Numbered from the stretch's first letter, positions 52,099 to 61,917 are shown. The stretch: DNA of 64,000 nt from Orbus sasakiae (GCF_039542345.1 NZ_BAABHY010000001.1:1674001-1738000), one strand, 5' to 3'. The notes: generated by a model not told the origin, from the sequence alone. Made by a program: numbers and translations.

Positions 52099-53839
52099 CT
52101 AAGGCGTGACGCACGCCGCGCTATACTCTATTGTGGAGGAGTCTGCATAAGCTATTCCGCCAAAGGGTGATAACACATGGTACTGATAGGTGCGGGAGCT
52201 ATCCTGCTCGACCGCCCAGTAGCGGTTATACTGAAAATCACTACTGCTGTAATAGCCATTATAAGCGAAGCCCCACTCAGCAAATAATCCCCCTCCTATT
52301 GCTCTGGCATAAGTATTATTACTCCAACCACTCAAACCACCAGTCCAGCCACTGCCATTCCCATTCGTGTACTCGCTCACACTCGGTACGCGATAGCCAC
52401 CTGTTAAACCACTACAATAGGTTTGTGTTGCAGAGTAACCCCCAGCACCGCCTGACTTCGCAACATACCATTTGCTTAATTCGAAACTATAGATTTCATT
52501 CGTTGCACTCGATTTGATTATGAAGCTCGATGGCGTAAAGCTACCTCCCCCACTTGCGTTGTTTGGGCCAGTTAACGTCACCCTTACCACATTTGTTGAC
52601 TGAGACGTTAATCCTACCGTTACCCCTCCCAAGCTTATTGTTGAACCAGTAGCTGTCATCACATCATCAACCGTCGCACCAACAACCGTTAAGTCAAAAA
52701 ATGCACCGTGAAAGCCCGTTCGTGGGAAATTACTACTTGGTAAACCTAAGTCTTGTAGTTTAAACCCTTTAGTACTAATCCATTCAGCTTGGCTGCCGTA
52801 GTTAAACATTAAATTCGGCCGAGCAAAGCACACATACGGCGCGTTAAACTTCGGTTTGATATAGTAACTTGTACTCGTGGTGGTGAAAGACGTGCTATGT
52901 GGGTCGCCATATTGCGTACTTAATGTACCCTCTGTGCTCGTTAACGTTAACGTATAAGGCGATTTACATCCTTCTAACGTATCAGTTAAACCCACTGGAT
53001 TATTATTCACATCCTTTAAACTCAAGCTTAAACTTCCTGTAGCACTGACACCTACAGCTCCTTGTCCATCCCCATCATCATCACCCCAACGATTATACGG
53101 CGAACTTATCAACGTACTTAAGTTCACCGTCGTTAACGTAACAGGAATTAAGGTTTTAACATCACTGAATGTCTGATCAGCAACCGGCAATTCTATAGGT
53201 GACAACGCTGTTGATGTATTAGTTAACTTCGTATAACTCGTTCCGTCCGATAACTTAATCCCTAAAAGCTCATCCGTGTTCGTCACCTTCGTCTCACCGT
53301 CAAATGTTAAATACGGCGCAGTGCCATGAATCGTATTCGCCGTTTTGGCTGATAACGCAGATTGCCCAGTTGTTACTGTTGTTACAAATAACGCTAAACA
53401 CGATAATAGCCCCAATATACTTTTGAATACGCGGAACAATGTAGGGGGGTAGCTTGATAGTCCAGCTGGCGCATTGGTATTTGATTCCAATGCATTTGTA
53501 TGAACATTCCGTCGCAACAAAAAACGCGATCTTTGATTAAAAACAATAGTGGTTAGCAATAAACTTAATACGTTGAAACGTGACGATAACTTTGAATTTA
53601 TATTCAGCAATAAGATGGAATGGAAATCAGATTGTGGATTTAGATTAGAACTCGATTTAAATAAAGAATGTCGATATCGGTACGCTGTACAAGAATTTGT
53701 ACCTTCAGATGAGTAACTACTTATCTGTGTGCTGTGCTGTGCTGTGCTGTGCTGTGCTGTGCTGTGCTGTGCTGTGCTGTGCTGTGCTGTGCTGTGCTGT
53801 GCTGTGCTGTGCTGTGCTGCTATCTACATTATAACACAT
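52099..53839 (-). CDS. Phase-variable secreted/surface protein gene, out of frame (OFF) in this sequence
   Basis: The body (52099-53610 and its open upstream extension to 53730) encodes over 540 residues with no in-frame ATG before the middle of the protein. The only good start is the ATG at 53839, with AGGAG 6 bases upstream. From there the frame enters the AGCAC repeat, encoding Ser-Thr-Ala-Gln-His units, but leaves it one base out of phase and meets TAG at 53719-53717 after 40 codons. One more repeat unit, or two fewer, would join it to the body as a protein of about 581 residues. The body has a signal-anchor-like stretch (SILGLLSCLALFVTTVTTGQ) and a beta-rich region ending in GGYRVPSVSEY, RAIGGGLFAEWG and a terminal Cys. 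It is a paralogue of the gene at 8018. Function unknown; probably surface exposed. Confidence 0.78.
53728..53819. repeat. Pentanucleotide tandem repeat (AGCAC)n, phase-variation tract
   Basis: A perfect 92-base run with period 5 (GCTGT on the plus strand, AGCAC on the minus strand), 18.4 copies. Because 5 is not a multiple of 3, each gain or loss of a unit shifts the downstream frame; none of the three frames through the repeat contains a stop. The tract lies entirely between the ATG at 53839 and the body of the surface-protein gene. Confidence 0.97.
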
Positions 53840-53894
53840 TTACCTCTCCTTTTATAGTTAGTCGTTTGTTTTTTATTTAATTTTACCAAATTTT

Positions 53895-53919
53895 TATATT
53901 AATAATGCTTATTAATATA
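53895..53919. promoter_or_regulatory. Perfect AT-rich inverted repeat upstream of the phase-variable gene
   Basis: TATATTAATAA and TTATTAATATA are exact complements around TGC. The site is 56 bases before the ATG at 53839, in the region shared with divergent lysC. It could be an operator; the regulator is unknown. The rest of 53840-54214 holds no gene, and I see no lysine riboswitch. Confidence 0.45.
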
Positions 53920-54214
53920 TTGTTGTAACATATGATTTCAGTATAAAAATGATGTACTATGCATTACATTTTTATATGAAACCAATAATAATTGTGCTGA
54001 TTATAATTTGAATTCCTTTCTTTGCAAAGTGGGTAAATCACGAATATATTGATATTTTGTCTTACTTTTTAATCAAAGATATCATGTTCTTTTTTGAAAA
54101 TTAATGAAACATAATATTTTTTAATTGCGACTATGTTAATCAAATAAAATCTGTACAATACGGTAAACACTGATTTTATAACGGCATTTTGCTGAGAGTA
54201 ATAACGAGGAAAAG

Positions 54215-55585
54215 ATGAGCAGTCCAAATCAACCATGTGTTATCGCAAAATTTGGTGGCACAAGTGTTGCCGATTATCAGGCAATGTGTAACAGTGCAAA
54301 TATTGTTATTTCAAACCCTAATGTAAAAGTCGTCGTACTATCCGCATCAGCAGGCATTACCAATTTATTGGTTGCTTTAGCTGAAGGCCGCGAAGCCGAA
54401 ATTCGTAAACAGCACATCGCTAAAATTCAAACAATTCAATATAATATACTCGAGCAATTACCTGAAAATCCATCACTACGTGAAGACATTGATCAAATCA
54501 TTAGTAATATTGCGTTCCTCTCAGAAGCAGCAAGTTTAGCGACATCTGCAGCGCTTACTGATGAGTTAGTGAGTCATGGTGAAATGATGTCATCGCGTTT
54601 ATTCGTTGAAGTGCTAAAAGAACAACACAAAAATGCATTGTGGTTTGATGTACGTAAAGTCATGCGAACGGATAGTAAATTTGGTAAAGCCAGCCCTAAA
54701 ATTGATGAAATCAAACAACTTTGCTGTGCGCATTTAAAATCCTTAAACAGTAATCAAATCATTGTTACTCAAGGCTTTATTGGTAGTGAAAGCTCTGGTA
54801 AAACGACAACACTTGGTCGTGGTGGTAGTGATTACACCGCAGCATTATTAGGTGAAGCATTAAACGCATCTCAAATTGACATTTGGACTGATGTTGCCGG
54901 AATCTATACAACAGATCCGCGCATTGCACCTAATGCTAAGCGAATTGATGAAATCACCTTTGCTGAAGCGGCTGAAATGGCAACATTTGGCGCAAAAGTA
55001 CTTCACCCAGCAACATTAGTGCCAGCGGTTCGCAGTAACATTCCCGTATTTGTTGGTTCAAGCAAAGCCCCTAGCGCTGGTGGAACCATTGTTTACAATG
55101 CAAACAGCATTACCTCGGATTTACCATTATTTAGAGCTGTAGCATTACGCCGTAAACAAACTTTACTGACATTAAATAGCCTTAATATGCTACATGCACA
55201 AGGCTTTTTGGCGAATGTGTTTGCCATATTGGCTAAACACAGTATTTCGGTTGATCTCGTTACAACATCAGAAGTTAGCGTTGCAGTAACAATTGATACC
55301 ACCGGTACAAATACTGATGGTAGCAGCCTATTAACTAAAGAATTGATTGATGAACTGTCAACGGTATGTTGTGTTGAGGTTCAAGAAGATTTAGCCTTAG
55401 TAGCGCTCATTGGCAATAACCTAACGACAACTAAAGGCATGGCAAAACAAGTGTTTGGGCAACTTGACCAATTTAGTATCCGCCTAGCCTGTTTTGGCGC
55501 AAGCACACATAATATTTGCTTCTTAGTTAAAAGCAGTGATGCTGAAAATATTGTTAAAATTCTACACCACGCGATATTTGAATAG
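54215..55585 (+). CDS. lysC: Lysine-sensitive aspartokinase III
   Basis: Phosphorylates aspartate, the first step to lysine, threonine and methionine. The 456 residues match E. coli LysC (449), a monofunctional enzyme without a homoserine dehydrogenase part. Kinase motifs: IAKFGGTSVADY at the start, TQGFIGS, TTTLGRGGSDYTAALLG and WTDVAGIYTTDPR. Two C-terminal ACT domains (from about residue 310) include LLTLNSLNMLHAQGFLANVF and LALVALIGNNL. GAGG lies 5 bases before the ATG. Confidence 0.96.
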   Translation: MSSPNQPCVIAKFGGTSVADYQAMCNSANIVISNPNVKVVVLSASAGITNLLVALAEGREAEIRKQHIAKIQTIQYNILEQLPENPSLREDIDQIISNIAFLSEAASLATSAALTDELVSHGEMMSSRLFVEVLKEQHKNALWFDVRKVMRTDSKFGKASPKIDEIKQLCCAHLKSLNSNQIIVTQGFIGSESSGKTTTLGRGGSDYTAALLGEALNASQIDIWTDVAGIYTTDPRIAPNAKRIDEITFAEAAEMATFGAKVLHPATLVPAVRSNIPVFVGSSKAPSAGGTIVYNANSITSDLPLFRAVALRRKQTLLTLNSLNMLHAQGFLANVFAILAKHSISVDLVTTSEVSVAVTIDTTGTNTDGSSLLTKELIDELSTVCCVEVQEDLALVALIGNNLTTTKGMAKQVFGQLDQFSIRLACFGASTHNICFLVKSSDAENIVKILHHAIFE

Positions 55586-55599
55586 CCATCTATATTCCT

Positions 55600-55619
55600 A
55601 ATGGGCAGTCATGCCCATT
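55600..55619 (+). terminator. Hairpin after lysC
   Basis: AATGGGC and GCCCATT form a 7-bp stem around AGTCAT, 14 bases past the stop. The following sequence is AT-rich but lacks a clean T run. Confidence 0.5.
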
Positions 55620-55759
55620 GATTAAATAACCATCTTAGAGCATTTTATTTTTATAAATCAATTGATAAAATCTATTTCATCCAATATGATTAGCCGCTAG
55701 ATTTTTAAAATCTAGGTAGTAGAATAAAATTATAATCAATGGTAAAAGAGGAAATTATT

Positions 55760-56008
55760 ATGGGTATTTTGAGTTGGATTATTTTAGGCTTAATCGCAGG
55801 CTGGTTAGCTAAGTTTATCATGCCTATGCGTAACGTTGGTCTTATTATGACCATTATTCTAGGTATTGTTGGTGCTGTTGTTGGTGGCTACATCAGTACA
55901 TTTTTTGGTTGGGGCGGCAGCGTGACCGGATTTAACCTATATAGCTTAATTGTTGCTGTTTTAGGTTCATTACTGGTGATTTTTATTTATCGTCAAATCA
56001 AAAAATAA
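55760..56008 (+). CDS. GlsB/YeaQ/YmgE-family small membrane protein
   Basis: An 82-residue protein with three hydrophobic helices. MGILSWIILGLIAGWLAKFI and GIVGAVVGGYIS are the glycine-rich signatures of this general-stress membrane family. The ATG at 55760 has AGAGG 8 bases upstream; an earlier ATG seven codons upstream would place that ribosome-binding site inside the gene. Monocistronic with its own terminator. Confidence 0.9.
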   Translation: MGILSWIILGLIAGWLAKFIMPMRNVGLIMTIILGIVGAVVGGYISTFFGWGGSVTGFNLYSLIVAVLGSLLVIFIYRQIKK

Positions 56009-56020
56009 TTTTCTACTCTC

Positions 56021-56050
56021 AATATTGGCGGAGTCCATCCGCCAAATATT
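56021..56050 (+). terminator. Terminator of the GlsB-family gene
   Basis: AATATTGGCGGA pairs with TCCGCCAAATATT (one bulge) around GTCCA, 12 bases after the stop, followed by ATTCC. Confidence 0.65.
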
Positions 56051-56247
56051 ATTCCTCATCTATCTGCAACGTTTCATTTTAATCTGACTTCTCCCATAAT
56101 GTATTGAATGCGTTCATTCAGAATGTCTTATCACAAAATAACGAATTAGATGATTATTTGCCCTTATACTTTATAAGTAATTTCACCTGACACAAATTTT
56201 TGCTATATTAGCCATTAATGTGAACTCAATAAAATAAGTAGATAAAG

Positions 56248-57642
56248 ATGCTGAAAATCTTCAATACATTAACGCGTGAAAAAGAGCTATTTAAACCGAT
56301 CCATCATAATAAAGTTGGCATGTACGTTTGTGGTATTACTATTTATGATTTATGCCATATTGGTCATGGTCGTACCTTTGTTGCGTTTGATGTCATTACA
56401 CGTTATCTACGATTTTTGGGTTATGACCTAACTTATGTGCGTAATATTACAGATGTAGATGATAAAATCATTAAACGTGCACTTGAAAATGGTGAAACTT
56501 GTGATGAATTAACACAGCGTATGTTAGATGAAATGTATGCTGATTTTGATGCACTCAATATCAAACGACCCGATAGCGAACCGCGTGCAACACGCCATAT
56601 TGTTCAAATTATCGAGTTAGTTGAAAAATTATTAGCAAAAGATCATGCATATGTCGCGGATAATGGCGATGTCATGTTTGCTGTTGATAGCGATCCGACC
56701 TATGGCATTTTATCGAGACAAAATTTAGACCAGTTACAAGCAGGTGCGCGTGTTGATGTTGTTGACGTGAAACGTAACCCAATGGATTTTGTATTATGGA
56801 AAATGTCTAAACCTAATGAACCTAGCTGGGATTCACCATGGGGTAAAGGCAGACCCGGTTGGCATATTGAATGTTCTGCAATGAATAGTCATGAATTAGG
56901 TCAACATTTTGATATTCATGGTGGCGGATCTGATTTGATGTTCCCTCATCATGAAAATGAAATTGCTCAATCAACCTGTGCCCATGATGGCCAATATGTT
57001 AACTATTGGATGCACTCAGGTATGGTCATGGTCGATCAAGAAAAAATGTCAAAATCATTAGGTAACTTTTTCACGATTCGTGATGTGTTAAAACATTATG
57101 ATGCCGAAACGGTACGGTATTTTCTCCTGTCAGGTCATTACCGTAGTCAGCTTAATTACAGTGAAGATAATTTAAAGCAAGCGCGTATAGCATTAGAACG
57201 CTTATATACTGCTTTACGAGATACGGATGCCAATACTCCACATACCACACCTGATAGTGACTATTATCGCCGTTTTTGTGAAGCAATGAATGATGATTTT
57301 AACACGCCTGAAGCTTATTCAGTATTATTTGATTTAGTTCGTGAAATCAATAAAGCAAAAGCAGATAATAATATGCCTCAAGCTAACGAGTTAGCAGCCG
57401 AATTACGTTATTTAGCAGAAGTGCTCGGTTTGCTTGAACAAGATCCTATTGCATTTTTGCAAAGTACACATCAAAACGATGTCGATGTGGCAAAAATTGA
57501 AGCGCTGATTCAACAGCGTAATGATGCTCGCACGACTAAAAATTGGTCACTTGCAGACAAAGCTCGTGATGAGCTAAATGCGCTAAATATTGTACTTGAA
57601 GATAGCCCGACAGGTACAATTTGGCGTAAGAAAAGCGTTTAA
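56248..57642 (+). CDS. cysS: Cysteinyl-tRNA synthetase
   Basis: A 464-residue class I aminoacyl-tRNA synthetase (E. coli 461). The HIGH motif is in GITIYDLCHIGHGRTFVAFD; zinc ligands are the Cys in YVCGITIYD, HIECSAMN and HHENEIAQS; KMSKS lies in EKMSKSLGNFFT. Monocistronic. Full length with an intact C-terminal anticodon-binding part. Confidence 0.98.
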   Translation: MLKIFNTLTREKELFKPIHHNKVGMYVCGITIYDLCHIGHGRTFVAFDVITRYLRFLGYDLTYVRNITDVDDKIIKRALENGETCDELTQRMLDEMYADFDALNIKRPDSEPRATRHIVQIIELVEKLLAKDHAYVADNGDVMFAVDSDPTYGILSRQNLDQLQAGARVDVVDVKRNPMDFVLWKMSKPNEPSWDSPWGKGRPGWHIECSAMNSHELGQHFDIHGGGSDLMFPHHENEIAQSTCAHDGQYVNYWMHSGMVMVDQEKMSKSLGNFFTIRDVLKHYDAETVRYFLLSGHYRSQLNYSEDNLKQARIALERLYTALRDTDANTPHTTPDSDYYRRFCEAMNDDFNTPEAYSVLFDLVREINKAKADNNMPQANELAAELRYLAEVLGLLEQDPIAFLQSTHQNDVDVAKIEALIQQRNDARTTKNWSLADKARDELNALNIVLEDSPTGTIWRKKSV

Positions 57643-57659
57643 TAACGAGACGTAATCAA

Positions 57660-57700
57660 ATCTGATACAGCATAACTCTCGTGTTAATGTTGTATCAGAT
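57660..57700 (+). terminator. Hairpin between cysS and yjeH
   Basis: ATCTGATACA and TGTATCAGAT form a perfect 10-bp stem around a 21-base loop, followed by ATTTCGTT. It sits between convergent genes and could serve cysS. Confidence 0.5.
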
Positions 57701-57744
57701 ATTTCGTTAAATAATTATCATAATAGCTAATTATAGTGTAAAAA

Positions 57745-58992
57745 TTAATGAGACGTTTTACATTTAGTCCATTTTTTAGCGATGAGCCAAAATATGGCAA
57801 ATATTCCTATTGCATACAAACTCTTATAACCAATGACACACAGCAGCCCCATACAAATGATTGCACAAATAATGGATAATATTCTTGATTTACCTTTAAG
57901 TAGTTTAACCGCAGCTATCATTGCTAACAGGTAAATGAGTACAAATACACCATTGGCATACTCTAATAAACTATTGAGTGAAAGACTAAAAAAGTGAATC
58001 ACACATAGACAAAATAGGCTTAATAAGATAACTAAACTAAGTGCATTTACCGGTGTGTGTCGTTTGGATAACTGAGCAAATCGACTAGATGAATAATCCA
58101 TTGCGGCTTGAGCCCACACTAGCCTTGCAAAACTTTGACAATAAATATTAATGGATGCAAAGCAGGCTAAATAACCAATAATGCAAAAAAACCAGAGTGC
58201 TGATTGACCGAATAATGTTTCAACAATATACGGGAGTGCTATTGTTGGGCTGCTGACATGCGGTGCATAAAAGATCACAGCGGCAGTACATGCCCAATAA
58301 ATAAATCCAGCTAACACCAACCCAATCATTAATGCCCTTGGAAAATCTTTTTCTGGTCGTTTAAATTCAGTGGTTAAATGTACAAATGCTTCTAACCCTA
58401 CAAAACACCAGAACATCACAGCTAAAGCGCTCAAAACCGGCTCAAGGTTAATGTCAGTGAGTGCTGGCCACTGTATGGTAAGTACTGATGGTGACGATGC
58501 AAAGCAAATTGCGGCAACTAATGCAATAATTAAAATGGCGATAATAGATTGTATCCAGCCACTTGCACCTGCACCAAATAAACCAATACACCAGATGAAT
58601 GCCAATGTCATTACCTGAATAGCCAATTCAGTTTCAGGTGGTAGGTAAAATAATGAACGCCAAAATCCAGAGGCAATATAAAGTGCAGCAGGTAATCCAA
58701 AGGGAATGACTGATAAAAAAGCCCAGCCGGTAACTCGTCCAAGCTGGGGATTAAAAGCGCGAGCAATAAAATAGGCCACGCCGCCAGCGCTTGGATACAG
58801 TTTACCCAATTCAGCAAAAATAATCGCGATGGGGAAAACAAGTAATAGCAACACTGGCCAAGCCCATAATCCATCATAACCCGCTATTTGCGCGACAATC
58901 GCAGGCACGGCAAAAACACCAGTACCCAGTAAAGATGTAGCTAATAATCCAACACCTTGTGTAAAACCTAACTCTTTTTTCAGTTCATTCAT
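57745..58992 (-). CDS. yjeH: Amino-acid exporter of the APC superfamily, YjeH type
   Basis: A 415-residue, 12-helix membrane protein closely matching E. coli YjeH (418), an exporter of methionine and branched-chain amino acids. Matching stretches include LLATSLLGTGVFAVPAIVAQ, GWAFLSVIPFGLPAALYIASG, MFWCFVGLEAFVHL and FPRALMIGLVLAGFIYWACT. Monocistronic; no Lrp site identified. Confidence 0.92.
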   Translation of the reverse strand: MNELKKELGFTQGVGLLATSLLGTGVFAVPAIVAQIAGYDGLWAWPVLLLLVFPIAIIFAELGKLYPSAGGVAYFIARAFNPQLGRVTGWAFLSVIPFGLPAALYIASGFWRSLFYLPPETELAIQVMTLAFIWCIGLFGAGASGWIQSIIAILIIALVAAICFASSPSVLTIQWPALTDINLEPVLSALAVMFWCFVGLEAFVHLTTEFKRPEKDFPRALMIGLVLAGFIYWACTAAVIFYAPHVSSPTIALPYIVETLFGQSALWFFCIIGYLACFASINIYCQSFARLVWAQAAMDYSSSRFAQLSKRHTPVNALSLVILLSLFCLCVIHFFSLSLNSLLEYANGVFVLIYLLAMIAAVKLLKGKSRILSIICAIICMGLLCVIGYKSLYAIGIFAIFWLIAKKWTKCKTSH

Positions 58993-59074
58993 AATATGTG
59001 GGCTTAATATACAAAATCGCCCCTTCTACCATATGATAAAAGAGACGAGATGTTAAAGAAAAGAATGATAAAAT

Positions 59075-60502
59075 TTAACGCTGATTCTTGATTGCATTAA
59101 TAATATTTGTGGTAGAACACCCATCTTCAAAGTTGAGTACTTTTACTTCTCCCCCTGCGGCAATCACTTCTTGACCACCCGCAATTTGTTCAGGCTTATA
59201 ATCCCCACCTTTTACTAAGATATCAGGTAAAATCTTCGCGATTAAGCGTTGTGGCGTTTCTTCCTCAAATGCAACGACCCAATCAACCGAATCTAATGCC
59301 CCTAATACAATCATTCGCTGCATTAAAGGATTTATCGGTCGTGATTCACCTTTTAATTTTTTAACAGAACTATCACTATTGACGGCAACAATCAAACGAT
59401 CGCCTAATTTACGCGCATTGGCTAAATAAGAGACATGTCCAGCATGTAAAATATCAAAACAGCCATTGGTCATCACAATTTTTTCACCACGCAAGTGCGC
59501 TTTGGTAACGGCATCTTGTAACTCATTTTCGGTCATCACACCAAAGCCATTATCAGTACGAGCTCGTAAAGCATCTTCGAGTTCAACCTGTGATACCGTT
59601 GATGTGCCCAGTTTACCCACTACCACACCTGCTGCCGCATTAGCGAAAAAACAGCTCTCTTCCAGAGTACAACCCGCTGACAGTGCTGCCGCAAGTGTGG
59701 CAATCACCGTATCACCCGCACCAGTAACATCATAAACTTCTTTTGCTTGCGTCGGTAAATGATAAATTGGCTTGCCAATTTGTAACAATGTCATGCCCTT
59801 TTCACTGCGAGTCACTAAGAGTGCTTTAAGATCATAATCCTCAATCAGTTGATAACCTTTTTCGACAATATCATCATCACTTTCACAACGACCAACCACG
59901 GCTTCAAATTCCGACATATTTGGCGTTAATAGCGTTGCACCCCGGTAACGGTCAAAATCAGTACCTTTAGGATCCACTAATACCGGTACATTTGCGTTAT
60001 TGGCTAATTGAATCATTTTCTGTACGGAAGATAGCACGCCTTTTGCATAATCCGATACGATCATGACTTTGGCATGAGGTAAGGCTTGTTTTATGCGTTC
60101 ATGAAGTACCGTTGGATCGACGTTTGCAAAGCCTTCTTCAAAATCAAGGCGAATTAACTGTTGATTACGCGATAATACACGTAGTTTCGTAATTGTTGGA
60201 TGAGACGATAATGCCACAAAATCACAGTGAACATGGTGTTTAGCGAGTTTTTCGTCAAGGATTTTAGCGGCTTCATCGATTCCCGTTAAGCCGATTAACC
60301 GAGCTTGTCCCCCGAGTGAAGTAATATTCATTGCAACATTAGCTGCACCGCCAGGACGTTCTTCTAAAGATTCGATTTTAACTACAGGCACGGGGGCTTC
60401 TGGTGAGATACGATTTGTTGCGCCATGCCAGTAACGGTCAAGCATAATATCACCAACCACTAAAACATTGGCAGAACTAAAACCGGGTAATGAATTTTTC
60501 AT
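59075..60502 (-). CDS. hldE: Bifunctional heptose 7-phosphate kinase / heptose 1-phosphate adenylyltransferase
   Basis: HldE makes ADP-D-glycero-D-manno-heptose for the LPS inner core. The 475 residues match E. coli (477). N-terminal PfkB-type kinase: DIMLDRYWHGATNRISPEAPVP, RPGGAANVAMNI and DVTGAGDTVIATLAAAL. C-terminal nucleotidyltransferase from about residue 340: VMTNGCFDILHAGHVSYLANA. It implies heptose-containing LPS. It is separated from glnE, its partner in E. coli. Confidence 0.97.
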   Translation of the reverse strand: MKNSLPGFSSANVLVVGDIMLDRYWHGATNRISPEAPVPVVKIESLEERPGGAANVAMNITSLGGQARLIGLTGIDEAAKILDEKLAKHHVHCDFVALSSHPTITKLRVLSRNQQLIRLDFEEGFANVDPTVLHERIKQALPHAKVMIVSDYAKGVLSSVQKMIQLANNANVPVLVDPKGTDFDRYRGATLLTPNMSEFEAVVGRCESDDDIVEKGYQLIEDYDLKALLVTRSEKGMTLLQIGKPIYHLPTQAKEVYDVTGAGDTVIATLAAALSAGCTLEESCFFANAAAGVVVGKLGTSTVSQVELEDALRARTDNGFGVMTENELQDAVTKAHLRGEKIVMTNGCFDILHAGHVSYLANARKLGDRLIVAVNSDSSVKKLKGESRPINPLMQRMIVLGALDSVDWVVAFEEETPQRLIAKILPDILVKGGDYKPEQIAGGQEVIAAGGEVKVLNFEDGCSTTNIINAIKNQR

Positions 60503-60560
60503 TTTGATATCCTAATCAAAAAATAATATATATTTAACATAGTAATCTATACAAAGAATG

Positions 60561-61316
60561 TTAATCAATATTTTCTTCGTCTGGCTCGGATTGACGTGGT
60601 GTGTAGAACCGAGCAAAAAATAGACCAATTTCAAAAAGTAAACACATCGGGATTGCAAGTAATGTTTGCGAAAATACATCTGGTGGCGTTAAAAACATTG
60701 CTACTGCAAAAACACCGACAATAATATAAGGTCGCTTCTTTTTCAAACTTTGTGTTGAAGTAACACCCGACCAACATAATAAAATAATCGCAACCGGTAC
60801 TTCAAAAGCGAAACCAAATACCACAAATAAAGACATCACAAAATCAAGGTATTTTGTAATATCAGTATTAATCGCGACATCAGGTGGAGCGCTATTGATA
60901 AAAAAGTAGAAAGCCAGAGGGAATACCACAAAATATGCAAAAGCCAAACCGATATAAAAAAGAATCGTACTTGAAACAACAAGCGGTAACACTAAACGTT
61001 TTTCTTTTTGATAAAGTGCTGGTGCGATAAAGCCCCAAATCTGGAAAAGAATATAGGGAATCGAAACAAACAGTGCAACGATAGCCGTCAATTTTATCGG
61101 TGTAAAAAAAGGTGCGGCAATATCGGTTGCGATCATCACGCTCCCTTCAGGCAATTGCCTAACTAACGGATTGGCGACAATTGAATAAATATCATTAGAA
61201 AAATACAGTAGCGCTAAAAACACGACAACAATACAGATCAAGCACCGTAATAAACGTGAACGCAATTCAATAAGATGGCTAATAAGTGGTTGTGCATTAT
61301 CTTCTGACATTGTCAT
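60561..61316 (-). CDS. tatC: Sec-independent protein translocase TatC
   Basis: Six-helix receptor of the twin-arginine pathway, 251 residues (E. coli 258). PLISHLIELRSRLLRCL opens the protein and FFTPIKLTAIVALFVSIPYIL, AFYFFI and FGFAFEVPVAI follow. The start overlaps tatB by 20 bases; an ATG two codons later is an alternative. Tat genes follow ubiB as in enteric bacteria. Confidence 0.97.
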   Translation of the reverse strand: MTMSEDNAQPLISHLIELRSRLLRCLICIVVVFLALLYFSNDIYSIVANPLVRQLPEGSVMIATDIAAPFFTPIKLTAIVALFVSIPYILFQIWGFIAPALYQKEKRLVLPLVVSSTILFYIGLAFAYFVVFPLAFYFFINSAPPDVAINTDITKYLDFVMSLFVVFGFAFEVPVAIILLCWSGVTSTQSLKKKRPYIIVGVFAVAMFLTPPDVFSQTLLAIPMCLLFEIGLFFARFYTPRQSEPDEENID

Positions 61317-61683
61317 CGATTCCTGATGGCGATTTCGCTACTTCATTGTCAGCGTTAACTTTATGATTATCTGAACTATCGGTGGTAACATCACGATACT
61401 CTTTTTGAATGGATTCCGTCACACGTTTAAGGTCATCAATAGATGCTTTAATTTCAGGTGTAATTTTATCTAAACCACTTTGTTGAGCTTTAGTTAAACT
61501 GTCTTGCAATTCCTGTAGCTTGAGTTCTTTATTCAATTCAAGTTGCACGGTTGCCGAAAGACGCCTTAAGGCTTTTATCCAGCTTGCTACCGTTTTAATC
61601 GCTTCAGGCAATTTGGCCGGCCCTAACACAATCAAAGCAATGATAAAGACAAGTAGCAGTTCGCCAAAACTAACATCAAACAC
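61297..61683 (-). CDS. tatB: Sec-independent protein translocase TatB
   Basis: A 128-residue protein. MFDVSFGELLLVFIIALIVLGP is the TatB signal anchor, followed by the amphipathic helix (KLPEAIKTVASWIKALRRL) and a charged tail. It pairs with TatC to bind twin-arginine signal peptides. Three bases separate it from tatA. Confidence 0.96.
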   Translation of the reverse strand: MFDVSFGELLLVFIIALIVLGPAKLPEAIKTVASWIKALRRLSATVQLELNKELKLQELQDSLTKAQQSGLDKITPEIKASIDDLKRVTESIQKEYRDVTTDSSDNHKVNADNEVAKSPSGIDDNVRR

Positions 61684-61686
61684 AAC

Positions 61687-61917
61687 TTACTCTTTTTTAT
61701 CGCTATTTGGATTATTTTCAACACCACCATTTGATTGATTTGATGAAAAATTAGCATCATTACTGCTGTCTTTTTTATCATCGTCATCATTCATGGCTTT
61801 TTTGAAACCCTTGATGGCTGCACCAAGGTCTGAACCTAATGTCCGTAATTTTTTGGTTCCAAATAGTAATACAATAACCGCGATTAGTATCAGCAGTTGT
61901 GGCCAACTTGGCATCAT
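61687..61917 (-). CDS. tatA: Sec-independent protein translocase TatA
   Basis: A 76-residue pore-forming protein: short membrane helix (QLLILIAVIVLLFGTKKLRT), the FG hinge, amphipathic helix LGSDLGAAIKGFKKAM, then an acidic, Asn/Ser-rich tail. First gene of tatABC, 158 bases after ubiB. Confidence 0.96.
   Translation of the reverse strand: MMPSWPQLLILIAVIVLLFGTKKLRTLGSDLGAAIKGFKKAMNDDDDKKDSSNDANFSSNQSNGGVENNPNSDKKE

Noticed and set aside
52131..52517. Plus-strand frame of 128 codons, rich in Ser/His/Tyr
   Set aside because: It is the shadow of the repetitive surface-protein gene, with no ribosome-binding site.
53728..53819. Short direct repeats resembling a CRISPR array
   Set aside because: The units are 5 bases with no spacers, so this is a microsatellite and not CRISPR.
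53840..54214. Lysine riboswitch upstream of lysC, as in E. coli
   Set aside because: The region is very AT-rich and I found no GC-rich paired elements of the conserved five-helix core and no leader terminator.
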